From Ramlibacter algicola (lineage in GTDB: Bacteria > Pseudomonadota > Gammaproteobacteria > Burkholderiales > Burkholderiaceae_C), in the NCBI RefSeq assembly GCF_016641735.1, contig NZ_JAEDAO010000001.1, positions 2,046,001 through 2,110,000 of the forward strand: DNA of 64,000 nt. The letters are read 5' to 3'. The notes beneath the pieces are model-generated. The model was not told where the DNA came from. It did not search any database and worked only from the letters and a program-made list of their open reading frames with translations. Positions 48,249 through 59,799 of the stretch are shown one piece after another. The stretch's first letter is position 1, and each line of letters opens with the position of its first letter. A program made the translations under genes and the position numbers.

Positions 48249-48767
48249 ATGGCCGAGTCCGCCCCCGTTTCGCCCCGCACGCCGCAAACCATCGTCGGCA
48301 CCGGCATCGTGCTCGTCGGCCTCGCCCTCGGCGTCGGCGCGCTGTCGATCCCCTCGGCCGCGGGCTACGGCGGCGTGGGGCCCAACTTCCTGCCCTGGCT
48401 GGTGGCCGGCGTGCTCGCGTTGTGCGGCGTGCTGATCGTGCGCGAGGCACTCACGGGCGGCTTCCGCAACATGGAGCCGCCGTCCGGCGCCCACGCGGCG
48501 TGGTGGCCCGGCCTCGTGTGGGTCACGGCGGGCATGCTCGCCAACGCGGCGCTGATCACCACCATCGGCTTCATCCTCAGCTGCGCGCTGTGCTACCTGC
48601 TGGCGGTGCAGGGGCTGCGCCGTGCGGGCGGGCAGGCCGCCGGGTCGCCGCGCATCCTCGCCATCGACGTGGGAAGCGGCATCGCGATCGCAGCCCCCGT
48701 GTACTGGATGTTCACGCAACTGCTGGCCATCAACCTGCCGGGGCTCACCGGCACCGGCTGGATCTGA
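48249..48767 (+). CDS. tctB: Tripartite tricarboxylate transporter small membrane subunit
   Basis: The 172-residue protein has four membrane segments (about residues 14-32, 45-65, 85-120 and 138-162), as usual for TctB. It forms the inner-membrane complex with TctA. GAGGAG lies before its ATG, directly after the attenuator. Confidence 0.9.
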   Translation: MAESAPVSPRTPQTIVGTGIVLVGLALGVGALSIPSAAGYGGVGPNFLPWLVAGVLALCGVLIVREALTGGFRNMEPPSGAHAAWWPGLVWVTAGMLANAALITTIGFILSCALCYLLAVQGLRRAGGQAAGSPRILAIDVGSGIAIAAPVYWMFTQLLAINLPGLTGTGWI

Positions 48768-48777
48768 GGAGCGCGCG

Positions 48778-50289
48778 ATGCTGGACATCTTCAATGCACT
48801 GTTGCACGGCTTCGCCGTCGCCATCACGCCCGCCAACCTGCTGTGGGCGCTGATCGGCTGCATCCTGGGCACCGCCGTCGGCGTGCTGCCCGGCATCGGC
48901 CCCGCCGTGGCGGTCGCGATGCTGCTGCCGATCACCGCCAAGGTCGACATCACCTCCTCGATGATCTTCTTCGCCGGCATCTACTACGGCGCGATGTATG
49001 GCGGCTCGACCACCTCGATCCTGCTGAACACGCCGGGCGAGACCGCGTCGATGGTCACCGCGATGGAAGGCAACCGCATGGCCAAGAGCGGGCGCGCCGG
49101 CGCTGCACTGGCGACGGCGGCGATCGGGTCCTTCGTCGCCGGCACGATCGCCACGATCATCGTCACCCTGTTCGCGCCCTTCGTCGCCGACTTCGCGGTG
49201 AAGCTCGGGCCGCCCGAATATTTCCTGCTGATGGTGCTGGCGTTCACCACCGTGAGCGCGGTGCTGGGCCAGAGCACGCTGCGCGGCATGACGTCGCTGT
49301 TCATCGGCCTCGCCGTGGGCCTCGTGGGCCTCGACCAGATCTCCGGCCAGGCGCGCTACACGCTGGGCGTGCCCGAGCTGCTCGACGGCATCGAGATCGT
49401 GCTGGTGGCCGTGGGCCTGTTCGCGGTCGCCGAGGTGCTGTACGCCGCGCTTTACGAAGGCCGCAGCGTCGAGACGCAGAACGCGATGAGCCGCGTGACG
49501 ATGACGGCGCGCGACTGGAAGCGCTCCATCCCCGCCTGGCTGCGCGGCACGGCCATCGGCACGCCCTTCGGTTGCATCCCCGCCGGTGGCACCGAGATCC
49601 CGACGTTCCTCAGCTACGCGGTCGAGAAGAAGCTGGCCAAGGGCGAGGACCAGGCCGAGTTCGGCGGCAAGGGCGCGATCGAAGGCGTCGCGGGTCCCGA
49701 GGCCGCGAACAACGCGACGGTCACCGCCGCCATGATCCCGCTGCTCACGCTGGGGCTGCCGACGTCCAACACCACGGCCATCCTGCTGGGCGCGTTCCAG
49801 AACTACGGCATCCAGCCCGGACCGCAGCTGTTCACCACGTCCGCCGCGCTCGTGTGGGCACTGATCGCTTCGCTGTACATCGGCAACGTGATGCTGCTGG
49901 TCCTCAACCTGCCGCTGGTGAAGGTGTGGGTGCAGCTGCTGAAGATCCCCAAGCCGCAGCTGTACGCCGGCATCCTGATCTTCGCCACCGTCGGTGCGTA
50001 CGGCATGCGCCAGAGCGCGTTCGACCTCGTGCTGCTGTGGGGCATCGGCCTGGTGGGCGTGGTGATGCGCCGCTTCGACTTCCCGACCGCGCCGGTGGTG
50101 GTCGGCATGATCCTCGGCCCGCTCGCCGAAGCGCAACTGCGCAATGCGGTGTCGATCGGGGAGGGCAGCGGCATGGTGTTCCTGCAGCGGCCGATGTCGA
50201 TTTCGCTGCTGGCCGTCATCGTGGCCGTGCTCGTGCTGCCACGCGTCGCCCGGCACTTCAGCGCCAGCCGCGCGCACGCCGCCGCCTGA
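48778..50289 (+). CDS. tctA: Tripartite tricarboxylate transporter large membrane subunit
   Basis: The 503-residue polytopic protein has about 11-12 membrane helices. The TctA signatures [17 protein letters not shown] near residue 38 and [15 protein letters not shown] near residue 75 are present, with a second-half repeat [20 protein letters not shown]. It is the ion-coupled channel subunit. It lies 10 bp after tctB. A short GC hairpin (50294-50310) without a U-tract follows the gene. Confidence 0.95.
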   Translation: MLDIFNALLHGFAVAITPANLLWALIGCILGTAVGVLPGIGPAVAVAMLLPITAKVDITSSMIFFAGIYYGAMYGGSTTSILLNTPGETASMVTAMEGNRMAKSGRAGAALATAAIGSFVAGTIATIIVTLFAPFVADFAVKLGPPEYFLLMVLAFTTVSAVLGQSTLRGMTSLFIGLAVGLVGLDQISGQARYTLGVPELLDGIEIVLVAVGLFAVAEVLYAALYEGRSVETQNAMSRVTMTARDWKRSIPAWLRGTAIGTPFGCIPAGGTEIPTFLSYAVEKKLAKGEDQAEFGGKGAIEGVAGPEAANNATVTAAMIPLLTLGLPTSNTTAILLGAFQNYGIQPGPQLFTTSAALVWALIASLYIGNVMLLVLNLPLVKVWVQLLKIPKPQLYAGILIFATVGAYGMRQSAFDLVLLWGIGLVGVVMRRFDFPTAPVVVGMILGPLAEAQLRNAVSIGEGSGMVFLQRPMSISLLAVIVAVLVLPRVARHFSASRAHAAA

Positions 50290-50322
50290 GCCCGCCCCCC
50301 ACGCGGGGGCTACCATCGCGCC

Positions 50323-51777
<1,455 letters not shown>

Positions 51778-51791
51778 AATCTGGACAGAAC

Positions 51792-51831
51792 GTCTGGAGA
51801 TCAGACACAATCCTTGCCTGAAGTTCAGGCA
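51792..51831. promoter_or_regulatory. Candidate enhancer sites for the sigma-54 activator
   Basis: Two palindromes lie in the gap after the activator gene: GTCTG-N5-CAGAC (51792-51806) and TGCCTGAA-G-TTCAGGCA (51815-51831). Both contain CTG-N5-CAG, with centres 24 bp apart, 60-90 bp upstream of the -24 element. That is the usual distance for enhancer sites. The assignment to the adjacent activator is inference. Confidence 0.55.
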
Positions 51832-51882
51832 TATCGCGCGGACCGCATCCGGGAAAGCCTTCAAAAACAAGCACTTGGCTTG

Positions 51883-51899
51883 CTGGCATGCTGCCTGCA
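51883..51899 (+). promoter_or_regulatory. Sigma-54 (-24/-12) promoter
   Basis: CTGGCATG-CTGC-CTGCA matches the consensus YTGGCACG-N4-TTGCW at 11 of 13 fixed positions, with the invariant GG and GC exactly 10 bp apart. It lies about 42 bp before the ATG of the binding-protein gene and directly downstream of a sigma-54 activator gene. Confidence 0.75.
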
Positions 51900-51940
51900 T
51901 CCCACCACCCCGGTATCCCGCATCCCACAGGAGACAAGAC

Positions 51941-53131
51941 ATGCAACGACGCACCTGGGCGCTGGCCGCCCTCGCCGCGACCCTGGCCAGCCCGCTCGCC
52001 TTCGCGCAGGGCAAGGACCTCAAGATCGCCCACGTCTACAGCCGCACCGGCCCGCTCGAGGCCTACGGCAAGCAGACCCAGACGGGCCTGATGATGGGCT
52101 TCGACTACGCCACCGGCGGCACGATGATGGTCAATGGCCGCAAGATCGTCGTGATCGAGAAGGACGACCAGGGCAAGCCGGACGTGGGCAAGTCGCTGCT
52201 GGCCAGCGCATACTCCGACGACAAGGTCGACCTGGCCGTCGGCCCGACGTCCTCCGGCGTCGCGCTCGCGATGCTGCCGGTCGCCGAGGAATACAAGAAG
52301 ATCCTGCTGGTCGAGCCTGCCGTGGCCGACGCCATCACCGGCGAGAAGTGGAACAAGTACGTCTTCCGCACCGGCCGCAACAGCTCGCAGGATGCGATCT
52401 CCAACGCCGTCGCGATGGACAAGGACAACGTGTCCGTCGCCACGCTGGCGCAGGACTACGCGTTCGGCCGTGACGGCGTGAAGGCGTTCAAGGAAGCGCT
52501 GAAGAAGGCCAAGATCGTCCACGAGGAATACCTCCCGGCGACCACCACCGACTTCACCGCCGGCATCCAGCGCCTGATCGCGGCGCTGAAGGACAAGCCG
52601 GGCCGCAAGGTGATCGAGGTCGTGTGGGCGGGCGGCACGCCCCCCTTCAACGCGCTGGCCGACGCCGACCTGAAGAACCGCTTCGGCATCGAGGTCAGCA
52701 CCGGCGGCAACATCCTGCCCGCGATGGCCGCGTACAAGCGCTTCACCGGCATGGAAGGCGCGACGTACTACTACTTCGGCATCCCGAAGAACCCGGCCAA
52801 CGAGGCCATGGTGTCGATGCACTACAAGCAGTTCAAGTCGCCGCCGGACTTCTTCACCGCGGGCGGCTTCTCGGCGGCGATGGCCATCGTCACGGCCCTG
52901 AAGAAGACCAGTGGCGACACCAACGCCGGCAAGCTGATCACGGCGATGGAAGGCATGAGCTTCGACACGCCCAAGGGCAAGATGACCTTCCGCAAGGAAG
53001 ACCACCAGGCCATGCAGAGCATGTACCACTTCCGGATCAAGAACGACCCGGCCTTCCCGTGGGGCGTCCCCGAGCTGGTCCACGAGATCAAGCCCGAAGA
53101 GATGAACGTCCCCATCAAGAACAAGCGCTAA
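51941..53131 (+). CDS. Branched-chain amino acid-type ABC transporter substrate-binding protein 1
   Basis: The 396-residue periplasmic protein has a signal peptide cleaved near residue 22 (LAFA-Q) and the LivK-type type I binding fold (KIAHVYSRTGPLEAYGKQTQ near residue 28, then DDQGKPDVGKSLL). The ligand need not be an amino acid, as members of this family bind many small organic acids and amides. CAGGAGA precedes the ATG. It is the first gene after the sigma-54 promoter and is followed by three hairpins and then livG, F, H and M homologues. Confidence 0.9.
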   Translation: MQRRTWALAALAATLASPLAFAQGKDLKIAHVYSRTGPLEAYGKQTQTGLMMGFDYATGGTMMVNGRKIVVIEKDDQGKPDVGKSLLASAYSDDKVDLAVGPTSSGVALAMLPVAEEYKKILLVEPAVADAITGEKWNKYVFRTGRNSSQDAISNAVAMDKDNVSVATLAQDYAFGRDGVKAFKEALKKAKIVHEEYLPATTTDFTAGIQRLIAALKDKPGRKVIEVVWAGGTPPFNALADADLKNRFGIEVSTGGNILPAMAAYKRFTGMEGATYYYFGIPKNPANEAMVSMHYKQFKSPPDFFTAGGFSAAMAIVTALKKTSGDTNAGKLITAMEGMSFDTPKGKMTFRKEDHQAMQSMYHFRIKNDPAFPWGVPELVHEIKPEEMNVPIKNKR

Positions 53132-53139
53132 AGGTCATT

Positions 53140-53255
53140 CACTTCCAAATCGCTTCGCGATTCGGAAGTGGTGTTCTCGATCAGTGCATCGAGGCCCGGC
53201 GGAGCCGGATCCTCGATGCAAGCAGGACGTCGCTGCATGTCATTCCGCGACGTCC
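53140..53255 (+). repeat. Three tandem RNA hairpins after the binding-protein gene
   Basis: Hairpin 1 pairs CACTTCCAAATCG (53140-53152) with CGATTCGGAAGTG (53158-53170), one mismatch. Hairpin 2 pairs TGCATCGAGG (53185-53194) with CCTCGATGCA (53211-53220) and contains an inner CCGGC/GCCGG stem. Hairpin 3 pairs GGACGTCGC (53225-53233) with GCGACGTCC (53247-53255). They fill the 158-bp gap before the ATP-binding gene. No U-tract follows, so mRNA stabilisation or processing is more likely than termination. Confidence 0.75.
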
Positions 53256-53289
53256 GGAAAAACCTCGCCTGGCCCATCCCTCCACGCCC

Positions 53290-54056
53290 ATGTCTCGTCT
53301 CGTCACCGAGGAGCTGACCATCCGCTTCGGCGGCCACGTGGCCGTCAACGCGGTGGGCTGCAGCTTCGAGCCCGGCACGCTCACGGCCATCGTCGGCCCG
53401 AATGGCGCCGGCAAGACGACGTACTTCAACCTCATCTCGGGGCAACTGAAGGCGTCGGCCGGGCGCGTGAGCCTGGGCGGGCGCGACCTCACTGGCCTGT
53501 CCGCGTCGGCTCGCACGCGCGCGGGCCTGGGCCGTGCGTTCCAGCTCACGAACCTGTTCCCGCGCCTCACCGTGCTGGAGAACGTGCGGCTGGCCGTTCA
53601 GGCCGCGAACGAAGGCTCCCATCGGCGGGGCCTGAACCTGTGGAGCGTGTGGAGCGACCACGCGGACCTGCTCGAGCGCGCCGACGCCATCCTGGCGTCG
53701 ATCGCGCTCAAGGACAAGGAGCACGAACTCGTCGCCAACCTGCCGCACGGCGACCAGCGCAAGCTGGAAGTCGCACTGCTGATGGCGCTCGATCCGCAGG
53801 TGTTCATGTTCGACGAACCCACGGCCGGCATGAACGCGGCTGAAGCGCCCGTGATCCTGGACCTGATCCGCCGCCTGAAGGCCGACAAGAGCAAGACCAT
53901 CCTGCTGGTCGAACACAAGATGGACGTGGTGCGCGAACTGGCTGACCGCATCATCGTGCTGCACAACGGCACGCTGGTGGCGGATGGCGAACCGGCCGAA
54001 GTGATCGCCTCGCCGGTCGTGCAAGAGGCGTATCTCGGCGTCAGCAAGGAGGCTGC

Positions 54057-54060
<4 letters not shown>
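53290..54060 (+). CDS. ABC transporter ATP-binding protein, LivG type
   Basis: The 256-residue ATPase has Walker A GPNGAGKTT (residues 36-44), the LivG-style signature NLPHGDQRKLEVA, Walker B VFMFDEPTAGM and the H-loop in LLVEHKMDVV. It powers the LivHM-type permeases downstream. The ATG at 53290 gives the normal N-terminus MSRLVTEELTIRFGG. The stop overlaps the next ATPase gene (ATGA). Confidence 0.94.
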
Positions 54061-54778
<718 letters not shown>

Positions 54779-54782
<4 letters not shown>

Positions 54783-55756
54783 AATCCGACGTCGACTGGA
54801 TGCCCGTCGCGCTCGTGCCTGTGCTGGCGCTGCTCGTGCTGCCGTTCGTGGGCTCGCCCTCGACCTGGGTGACGCTCACCGTCGCCGGCCTGGCGATGGG
54901 CATGATCATCTTCATCATCGCCTCGGGCCTCACGCTGGTCTTCGGCCTGATGGACGTGCTGAATTTCGGCCACGGCGTGTTCATCGCTCTGGGGGCCTTC
55001 GTCGCCACCAGCGTGCTGGGCGCGATGGGCGACTGGACCGGGTCCGACAGCCTGGTGCGCAACCTGCTCGCGGTGCTGCCCGCCATGCTTGCCGCGATGC
55101 TGGTGGCCGGCGCGATCGGCCTTGCGTTCGAGCGCTTCATCGTGCGGCCGGTGTACGGCAACCACCTCAAGCAGATCCTGATCACGATGGGCGGGATGAT
55201 CATCGGCGAGGAGTTGATCAAGGTCATCTGGGGCCCGCAGCAGATCCCGTTGCCGCTGCCGGTGGGGATGCAGGGCACGCTGCTGCTCGGCGATGCAGCC
55301 GTCGAGAAGTACCGGCTGATCGCCGTGGTGGTCGGCATCGCGGTGTTCGCGTTGCTGCTGTGGACGCTCACGCGCACCAAGCTCGGCCTGCTGATCCGCG
55401 CCGGCGTGCAGGACCGCGAGATGGTCGAGGCGCTGGGCTACCGCATCCACCTGCTGTTCATCGGCGTGTTCGTCGCCGGCAGCGCGCTCGCCGGCCTGGG
55501 CGGCGTGATGTGGGGGCTGTACCAGCAGAACGTGGTGCCGCAGATGGGCGCGCACGTGAACGTGCTGATCTTCATCGTGCTGATCATCGGCGGGCTGGGC
55601 TCGACGACGGGCGCGCTCGTGGGCGCGTTGCTGGTCGGCCTGATGGCCAACTACACCGGCTTCCTTGTGCCCAAGATGGCGCTGTTCTCCAACATCCTGC
55701 TGATGATGGCCATCCTGCTGTGGCGGCCGCAGGGTGTCTACGCGTTGAGCCGCTGA
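54779..55756 (+). CDS. ABC transporter permease, LivH type
   Basis: The 325-residue membrane protein has about eight helices and the LivH motifs GLTLVFGLMDVLNFGHGVF near residue 49 and the cytoplasmic loop LGLLIRAGVQDREMVEALG that couples to the ATPases. GGLGSTTGALVGALLVG is near the C-terminus. The ATG overlaps the LivF-type gene. Confidence 0.94.
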
Positions 55757-55757
55757 C

Positions 55758-56834
55758 ATGCTGGCCCGCCTGCTTTCCCGTGACTTCCCGCGCAGCCGCG
55801 TGCTGGCCGTGCTGCTGGTGGCGATGCTCATCGCGCTGGCCGTCACGCCGTTCGCGATCCCCGGCGTCAAGGCGCTGAACGTCGCCGCCAAGGTGCTGGT
55901 CTTCATGGTGCTGGTCGCCAGCTTCGACCTGCTGCTCGGCTACACCGGCATCGTGAGCTTCGCCCACACGATGTTCTTCGGCATCGGCGCCTATGGCGTC
56001 TCCATCGCCCTGACGCGCATGGGCCCGGACTGGAGCGCCCTGGCGCTGGGCATCGCCGCGGCGCTGGCGCTGTCCTTCGTGCTCGCGCTTGCCATCGGCC
56101 TGTTCTCGCTGCGCGTGCGCGCCATCTTCTTCTCCATGATCACGCTGGCTTTCGCGGCGGCGTTCCAGACGCTGGCCTCGCAGCTGTCCGAGTTCACCGG
56201 CGGCGAGGACGGCCTGACCTACAAGGTGCCCGAGGTGCTGTCGCCGTCGTTCGACTTCACGCTGTTCGGCCGCGACATGGACGGCCGCCTCGTCTGCTAC
56301 TACCTGCTGCTCGTGGTGGCCGTGGTGCTGGTGCTGGCGCTGCTGCGCATCGTCAACTCGCCCTTCGGCCGCGTGCTGCAGGCGATCCGCGAGAACGAGT
56401 TCCGCGCCGAGGCCATCGGCTACAAGGTGGTGGTCTTCCGCACCACGTCCGCCATCCTGTCGGCGCTGTTCGCGACGCTTGCCGGCGCCATGCTGGCGCT
56501 CTGGCTGCGCTACAACGGCCCGGACACTTCGCTCTCCTTCGAGGTGATGCTCGACGTGCTGCTGATCGTGGTGATCGGCGGCATGGGCACGATCTACGGC
56601 GCCGCCGTCGGTGCCGGCCTGTTCATCGTGGCGCAAAGCTACCTGCAGGACCTGCTGCGCATCGCCAGCGAGGCTGTGTCCGGCCTGCCCTGGCTGGCCG
56701 CGCTGCTCTCGCCGGACCGCTGGCTGCTCTGGATGGGCCTGCTGTTCGTGCTGTCCGTCTACTACTTCCCCACCGGCATCGTCGGCCGCCTGCGCTCGCG
56801 GGCTGCCGGCCACCAGGTCACCGTTCGACAGTGA
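55758..56834 (+). CDS. ABC transporter permease, LivM type
   Basis: The 358-residue membrane protein has about ten helices. It carries FDLLLGYTGIVSFAHTMFFG near residue 55, the EAA-like loop FGRVLQAIRENEFRAEAIGY and GGMGTIYGAAVGAGLF, all typical of LivM. It lies 1 bp after the LivH-type gene. With the two ATPases and the binding proteins it completes the importer. Confidence 0.94.
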   Translation: MLARLLSRDFPRSRVLAVLLVAMLIALAVTPFAIPGVKALNVAAKVLVFMVLVASFDLLLGYTGIVSFAHTMFFGIGAYGVSIALTRMGPDWSALALGIAAALALSFVLALAIGLFSLRVRAIFFSMITLAFAAAFQTLASQLSEFTGGEDGLTYKVPEVLSPSFDFTLFGRDMDGRLVCYYLLLVVAVVLVLALLRIVNSPFGRVLQAIRENEFRAEAIGYKVVVFRTTSAILSALFATLAGAMLALWLRYNGPDTSLSFEVMLDVLLIVVIGGMGTIYGAAVGAGLFIVAQSYLQDLLRIASEAVSGLPWLAALLSPDRWLLWMGLLFVLSVYYFPTGIVGRLRSRAAGHQVTVRQ

Positions 56835-56854
56835 ACCACCACAAGGAGACGACG

Positions 56855-58597
56855 ATGGTCAGAGCCCGGAAGTTCCTGGGGCGCCTCGCGATGGCGGGCG
56901 CCGTGTTCGCGCTGGCTGCCTGCGGCGGCGGCAACGATGGCGGGACCGGCCCGCTCGCGCTGGTGAAGTCGACCCACCTCGGCCCGGTGCAGGGCACGCA
57001 GGTGGCGTCGGGCGCGATCGCCTGGAAAGGCATCCCGTTTGCCGCGGCCCCGGTCGGGTCGCTGCGATGGCAGCCCCCGCAGGATCCCGCCCCGTGGACG
57101 ACCGCGCGGGACGCCACCAAGTTCGGCAACGCGTGCTCGCAGTACGGCCGCATCTATGGCCCGGGCTCGAACAACACCTACGACGCCACGATCGGCACGA
57201 CGCTGAACCAGGCCGTCGGCAGCGAGGACTGCCTGTACCTGAACGTCTGGCGGCCGTCGGGCAACCAGGCCAACCTGCCCGTGATCGTCTTCTTCCACGG
57301 CGGCAGCAACGTGTCCGGCTACACCGCCGACCCGATGTACGACGGCGCGGCGCTCGCCCAGGCGGCGAACGCGATCGTCGTGACGCCGAACTTCCGCGTC
57401 GGCATCCTCGGGTTCCTGTCCGTGCCGCAGCTGCGCACCGGCGACGCGCAGGTGGACTCCGGCAACTTCACGTTGCTGGACAGCATCCACGCGCTGCGCT
57501 GGGTGCAGCGCAACGTGCAGTCCTTCGGTGGCGATCCGGCCAACGTGACCGTGATGGGCCAGTCGGCGGGCGCCATCAACGTCTGGGCGCTGCAGACCTC
57601 GCCGCTGATGGTGGCGGCCAACCCGCGACTGTTCCACCGCGTGATGCCGCTGTCCGGGGGCATCTCCCTGCCGACCAACCTGGCGGCGGGCAGCATCCCG
57701 ACGCTCAGCCCCGCAGCGACCTACGTCGCCCAGGGCGCGTCGTTGCTGCAGAACCTGCTGATCGCCGACGGCCTGGCGACGGACGCGACGACCGCCCAGG
57801 CGTACATCGCGTCGAAGACCGACGCGGAGATCGCGACCTACTTGCGGGGCAAATCCCCCTCCGCCCTGTATGGCGTGCTGCTGACCAAGCTGGCGCTGCT
57901 CGGCCTGTCCGGTTCGGGCCCGATCCCCGACGGCACCGTGGTGGCGGCCGACCCGATCGCTGCGATCGCCGGCGGCAACTACGTGCAGGTTCCCGTCCTG
58001 GCGGGCAACACGCGTGACGAAGGCAAGCTGTTCCCGTCCTTCCTGCCCCTGGTCGGCGGCACCGGCAACGCGCGCATCGTCACCGACGCGCAGCTGTTCG
58101 CGAACCACCTGAACTACAACCCGAATGCGGCGCCGCAGACCACGGTGGAACAGTGGATCACCGCGTCGTACTTGCCGGTGAACGCCCCCGTCACCGGCTT
58201 CACGGCCCGCGCCGAGACGCTCAACCAGGTGTTCTTCCTGCGCAGCCGCGACAACGTGCTGAACACGTTGAAGGCGCGCCAGGCCAACGTCTGGTACTAC
58301 CGCTTCGACTGGGACGAGCAGCCCGCGCCGTGGAACGACATCTACGGCGCCGTCCACGTGGCCGACCTGCCGTTCCTGTTCGGCAACTTCGGGCCGTCGC
58401 TGTTCGGCAACGTCTGGTTCAACGAGGCGAACAAGCCCGGACGCCTGGAACTGTCGGCCGCAATGATGCAGACGGTCGGCACGTTCGCGCGCAACGGCGA
58501 TCCCAACAACGCCAGCCTGGGCGTGGCCTGGCCGGCATGGCCCGGCAAGCTCGTGTTCGACGCGTCGCCCACCACCAAGGCCATTCGGACCGAGTGA
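56855..58597 (+). CDS. Lipoprotein carboxylesterase, type B
   Basis: The 580-residue protein has a lipoprotein signal with lipobox LAAC (lipidated cysteine 23) followed by glycine rather than aspartate, which favours transfer to the outer membrane. The carboxylesterase type B domain has the oxyanion motif VFFHGGSNVSG, nucleophile serine 237 in GQSAG, glutamate about residue 389 in TRDEGK and histidine 501 in GAVHVADLPFLFG. It would hydrolyse carboxylic esters in the periplasm or at the outer membrane. AAGGAGA precedes ATG 56855. It lies 20 bp after the LivM-type gene, so it is probably expressed with the importer. The substrate is unknown. Confidence 0.92.
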   Translation: MVRARKFLGRLAMAGAVFALAACGGGNDGGTGPLALVKSTHLGPVQGTQVASGAIAWKGIPFAAAPVGSLRWQPPQDPAPWTTARDATKFGNACSQYGRIYGPGSNNTYDATIGTTLNQAVGSEDCLYLNVWRPSGNQANLPVIVFFHGGSNVSGYTADPMYDGAALAQAANAIVVTPNFRVGILGFLSVPQLRTGDAQVDSGNFTLLDSIHALRWVQRNVQSFGGDPANVTVMGQSAGAINVWALQTSPLMVAANPRLFHRVMPLSGGISLPTNLAAGSIPTLSPAATYVAQGASLLQNLLIADGLATDATTAQAYIASKTDAEIATYLRGKSPSALYGVLLTKLALLGLSGSGPIPDGTVVAADPIAAIAGGNYVQVPVLAGNTRDEGKLFPSFLPLVGGTGNARIVTDAQLFANHLNYNPNAAPQTTVEQWITASYLPVNAPVTGFTARAETLNQVFFLRSRDNVLNTLKARQANVWYYRFDWDEQPAPWNDIYGAVHVADLPFLFGNFGPSLFGNVWFNEANKPGRLELSAAMMQTVGTFARNGDPNNASLGVAWPAWPGKLVFDASPTTKAIRTE

Positions 58598-58605
58598 CCT
58601 CCCAA

Positions 58606-58629
58606 GGGCCGCACCGGCAGGTGCGGCCC
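58606..58629 (+). other. Hairpin between esterase and second binding-protein gene
   Basis: GGGCCGCACC (58606-58615) pairs perfectly with GGTGCGGCCC (58620-58629) across a GGCA loop, 8 bases after the esterase stop. No U-tract follows. It may protect the upstream mRNA end or weaken read-through to the second binding protein. Confidence 0.7.
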
Positions 58630-58650
58630 GCCACCGCAAGAAAGACCCGG

Positions 58651-59775
58651 ATGTCCCGCCTCACGCAGCGCCTGCTCGGCGCCCTCGCACTCGCCACCTC
58701 GTGCCTCGCGCACGCCGACGTCGTGATCGGCCAGGTCGCGCCGCTGTCGGGCGTGCTCGCGAGCACGGGCCAGCAGATGGTGCTGGGCGGCAAGGTCTAC
58801 TTCGACAGCGTGAATGCCAAGGGCGGCATCCACGGCCAGAAGCTTCGCGTCGTCACGGCGGACGACGGCTACAAGGTCGACGAGACGGTCAAGCTGACGA
58901 AGCAGCTCGCTTCGCAGCCTGAAGTCGTCGCGCTGTTCGGCTTCGCCGGCACGGCCAACATCGGCCAGCTGCTGGCCGACAAGGTGCTCGAGTCCGCGGG
59001 CATCGCGCTGGTGGCGCCGTACACCGGCGGCGAGTCGCTGCGCACGCCGTTCAACCCGTGGATCTTCCACCTGCGCGCCGGCTACGCCGACGAGGCCGAG
59101 CACATGGTCGCGCAGCTGTTCACGCTGGGCACGCGACGCATCGCGGTGGTCTACCAGAACGACGGCTTCGGCAAGGCGGGCCTGACGGGCGTGGAGGCCG
59201 CGCTGGCGCGCCGCAACCTCAAGGTCGCCGCCGCCGCGCCGTACGAGCGCAACACGGACAACGTCGCCGAGGCCGTGAAGGCGATCAAAGCCGCCGAGCC
59301 GCAGGCGGTGATCATGATCGCCATCAACAAGCCTGCTGCTGCCTTCATCAAGCAGTACCGCGAAGCCGGTGGTGGCGCGCAGCTGTTCAACATCTCCGTC
59401 GTCGACCCGGCCGAACTGGTCAAGCTCGCCGGCCTGAAGAACGCACATGGGCTGGGCATCACGCAGGTGGTGCCGTACCCGTACACGCCCAACCTGCCTG
59501 TGATCCGCGAGTACCAGGATGCGCTCAGGCGCTACGCGCCCGACGCGGTGCCGAACTACACCAGCTTCGAGGAGTTCCTCGGCGCCAAGGTGCTGGTCGA
59601 GGGCATCCGTCGTGCGGGGCCGAACCCGACGCGCGAGAAGGTGCTCAAGGCGCTCGAAGGCCTGCGCGACCACGACCTCGGCGGCATCAAGGTGCACTAC
59701 GCGCCCGATAACCGCGTCGGTTCCCGCTTCGTCGAGATCACCGTCATCGGTGGCTCCGGCAAGCTGCTGAAGTAG
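58651..59775 (+). CDS. Branched-chain amino acid-type ABC transporter substrate-binding protein 2
   Basis: The 374-residue periplasmic protein has a signal cleaved near residue 22 (LAHA-D) and the LivK-type fold (VIGQVAPLSGVLASTGQQMV, VNAKGGIHGQKLRVV). It is only distantly similar to the first binding protein of this locus, so the two probably bind different ligands for the same permease. There is no clear Shine-Dalgarno sequence before ATG 58651 (CAAGAAAG is the best). It lies 53 bp after the esterase gene. Confidence 0.9.
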   Translation: MSRLTQRLLGALALATSCLAHADVVIGQVAPLSGVLASTGQQMVLGGKVYFDSVNAKGGIHGQKLRVVTADDGYKVDETVKLTKQLASQPEVVALFGFAGTANIGQLLADKVLESAGIALVAPYTGGESLRTPFNPWIFHLRAGYADEAEHMVAQLFTLGTRRIAVVYQNDGFGKAGLTGVEAALARRNLKVAAAAPYERNTDNVAEAVKAIKAAEPQAVIMIAINKPAAAFIKQYREAGGGAQLFNISVVDPAELVKLAGLKNAHGLGITQVVPYPYTPNLPVIREYQDALRRYAPDAVPNYTSFEEFLGAKVLVEGIRRAGPNPTREKVLKALEGLRDHDLGGIKVHYAPDNRVGSRFVEITVIGGSGKLLK

Positions 59776-59799
59776 CCCCGCCGTCGCGAAAGGACCGCC

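Noticed and set aside
53140..53255. CRISPR-like repeats
   Set aside because: The three units are different hairpins, not identical repeats with spacers; no cas genes are present.
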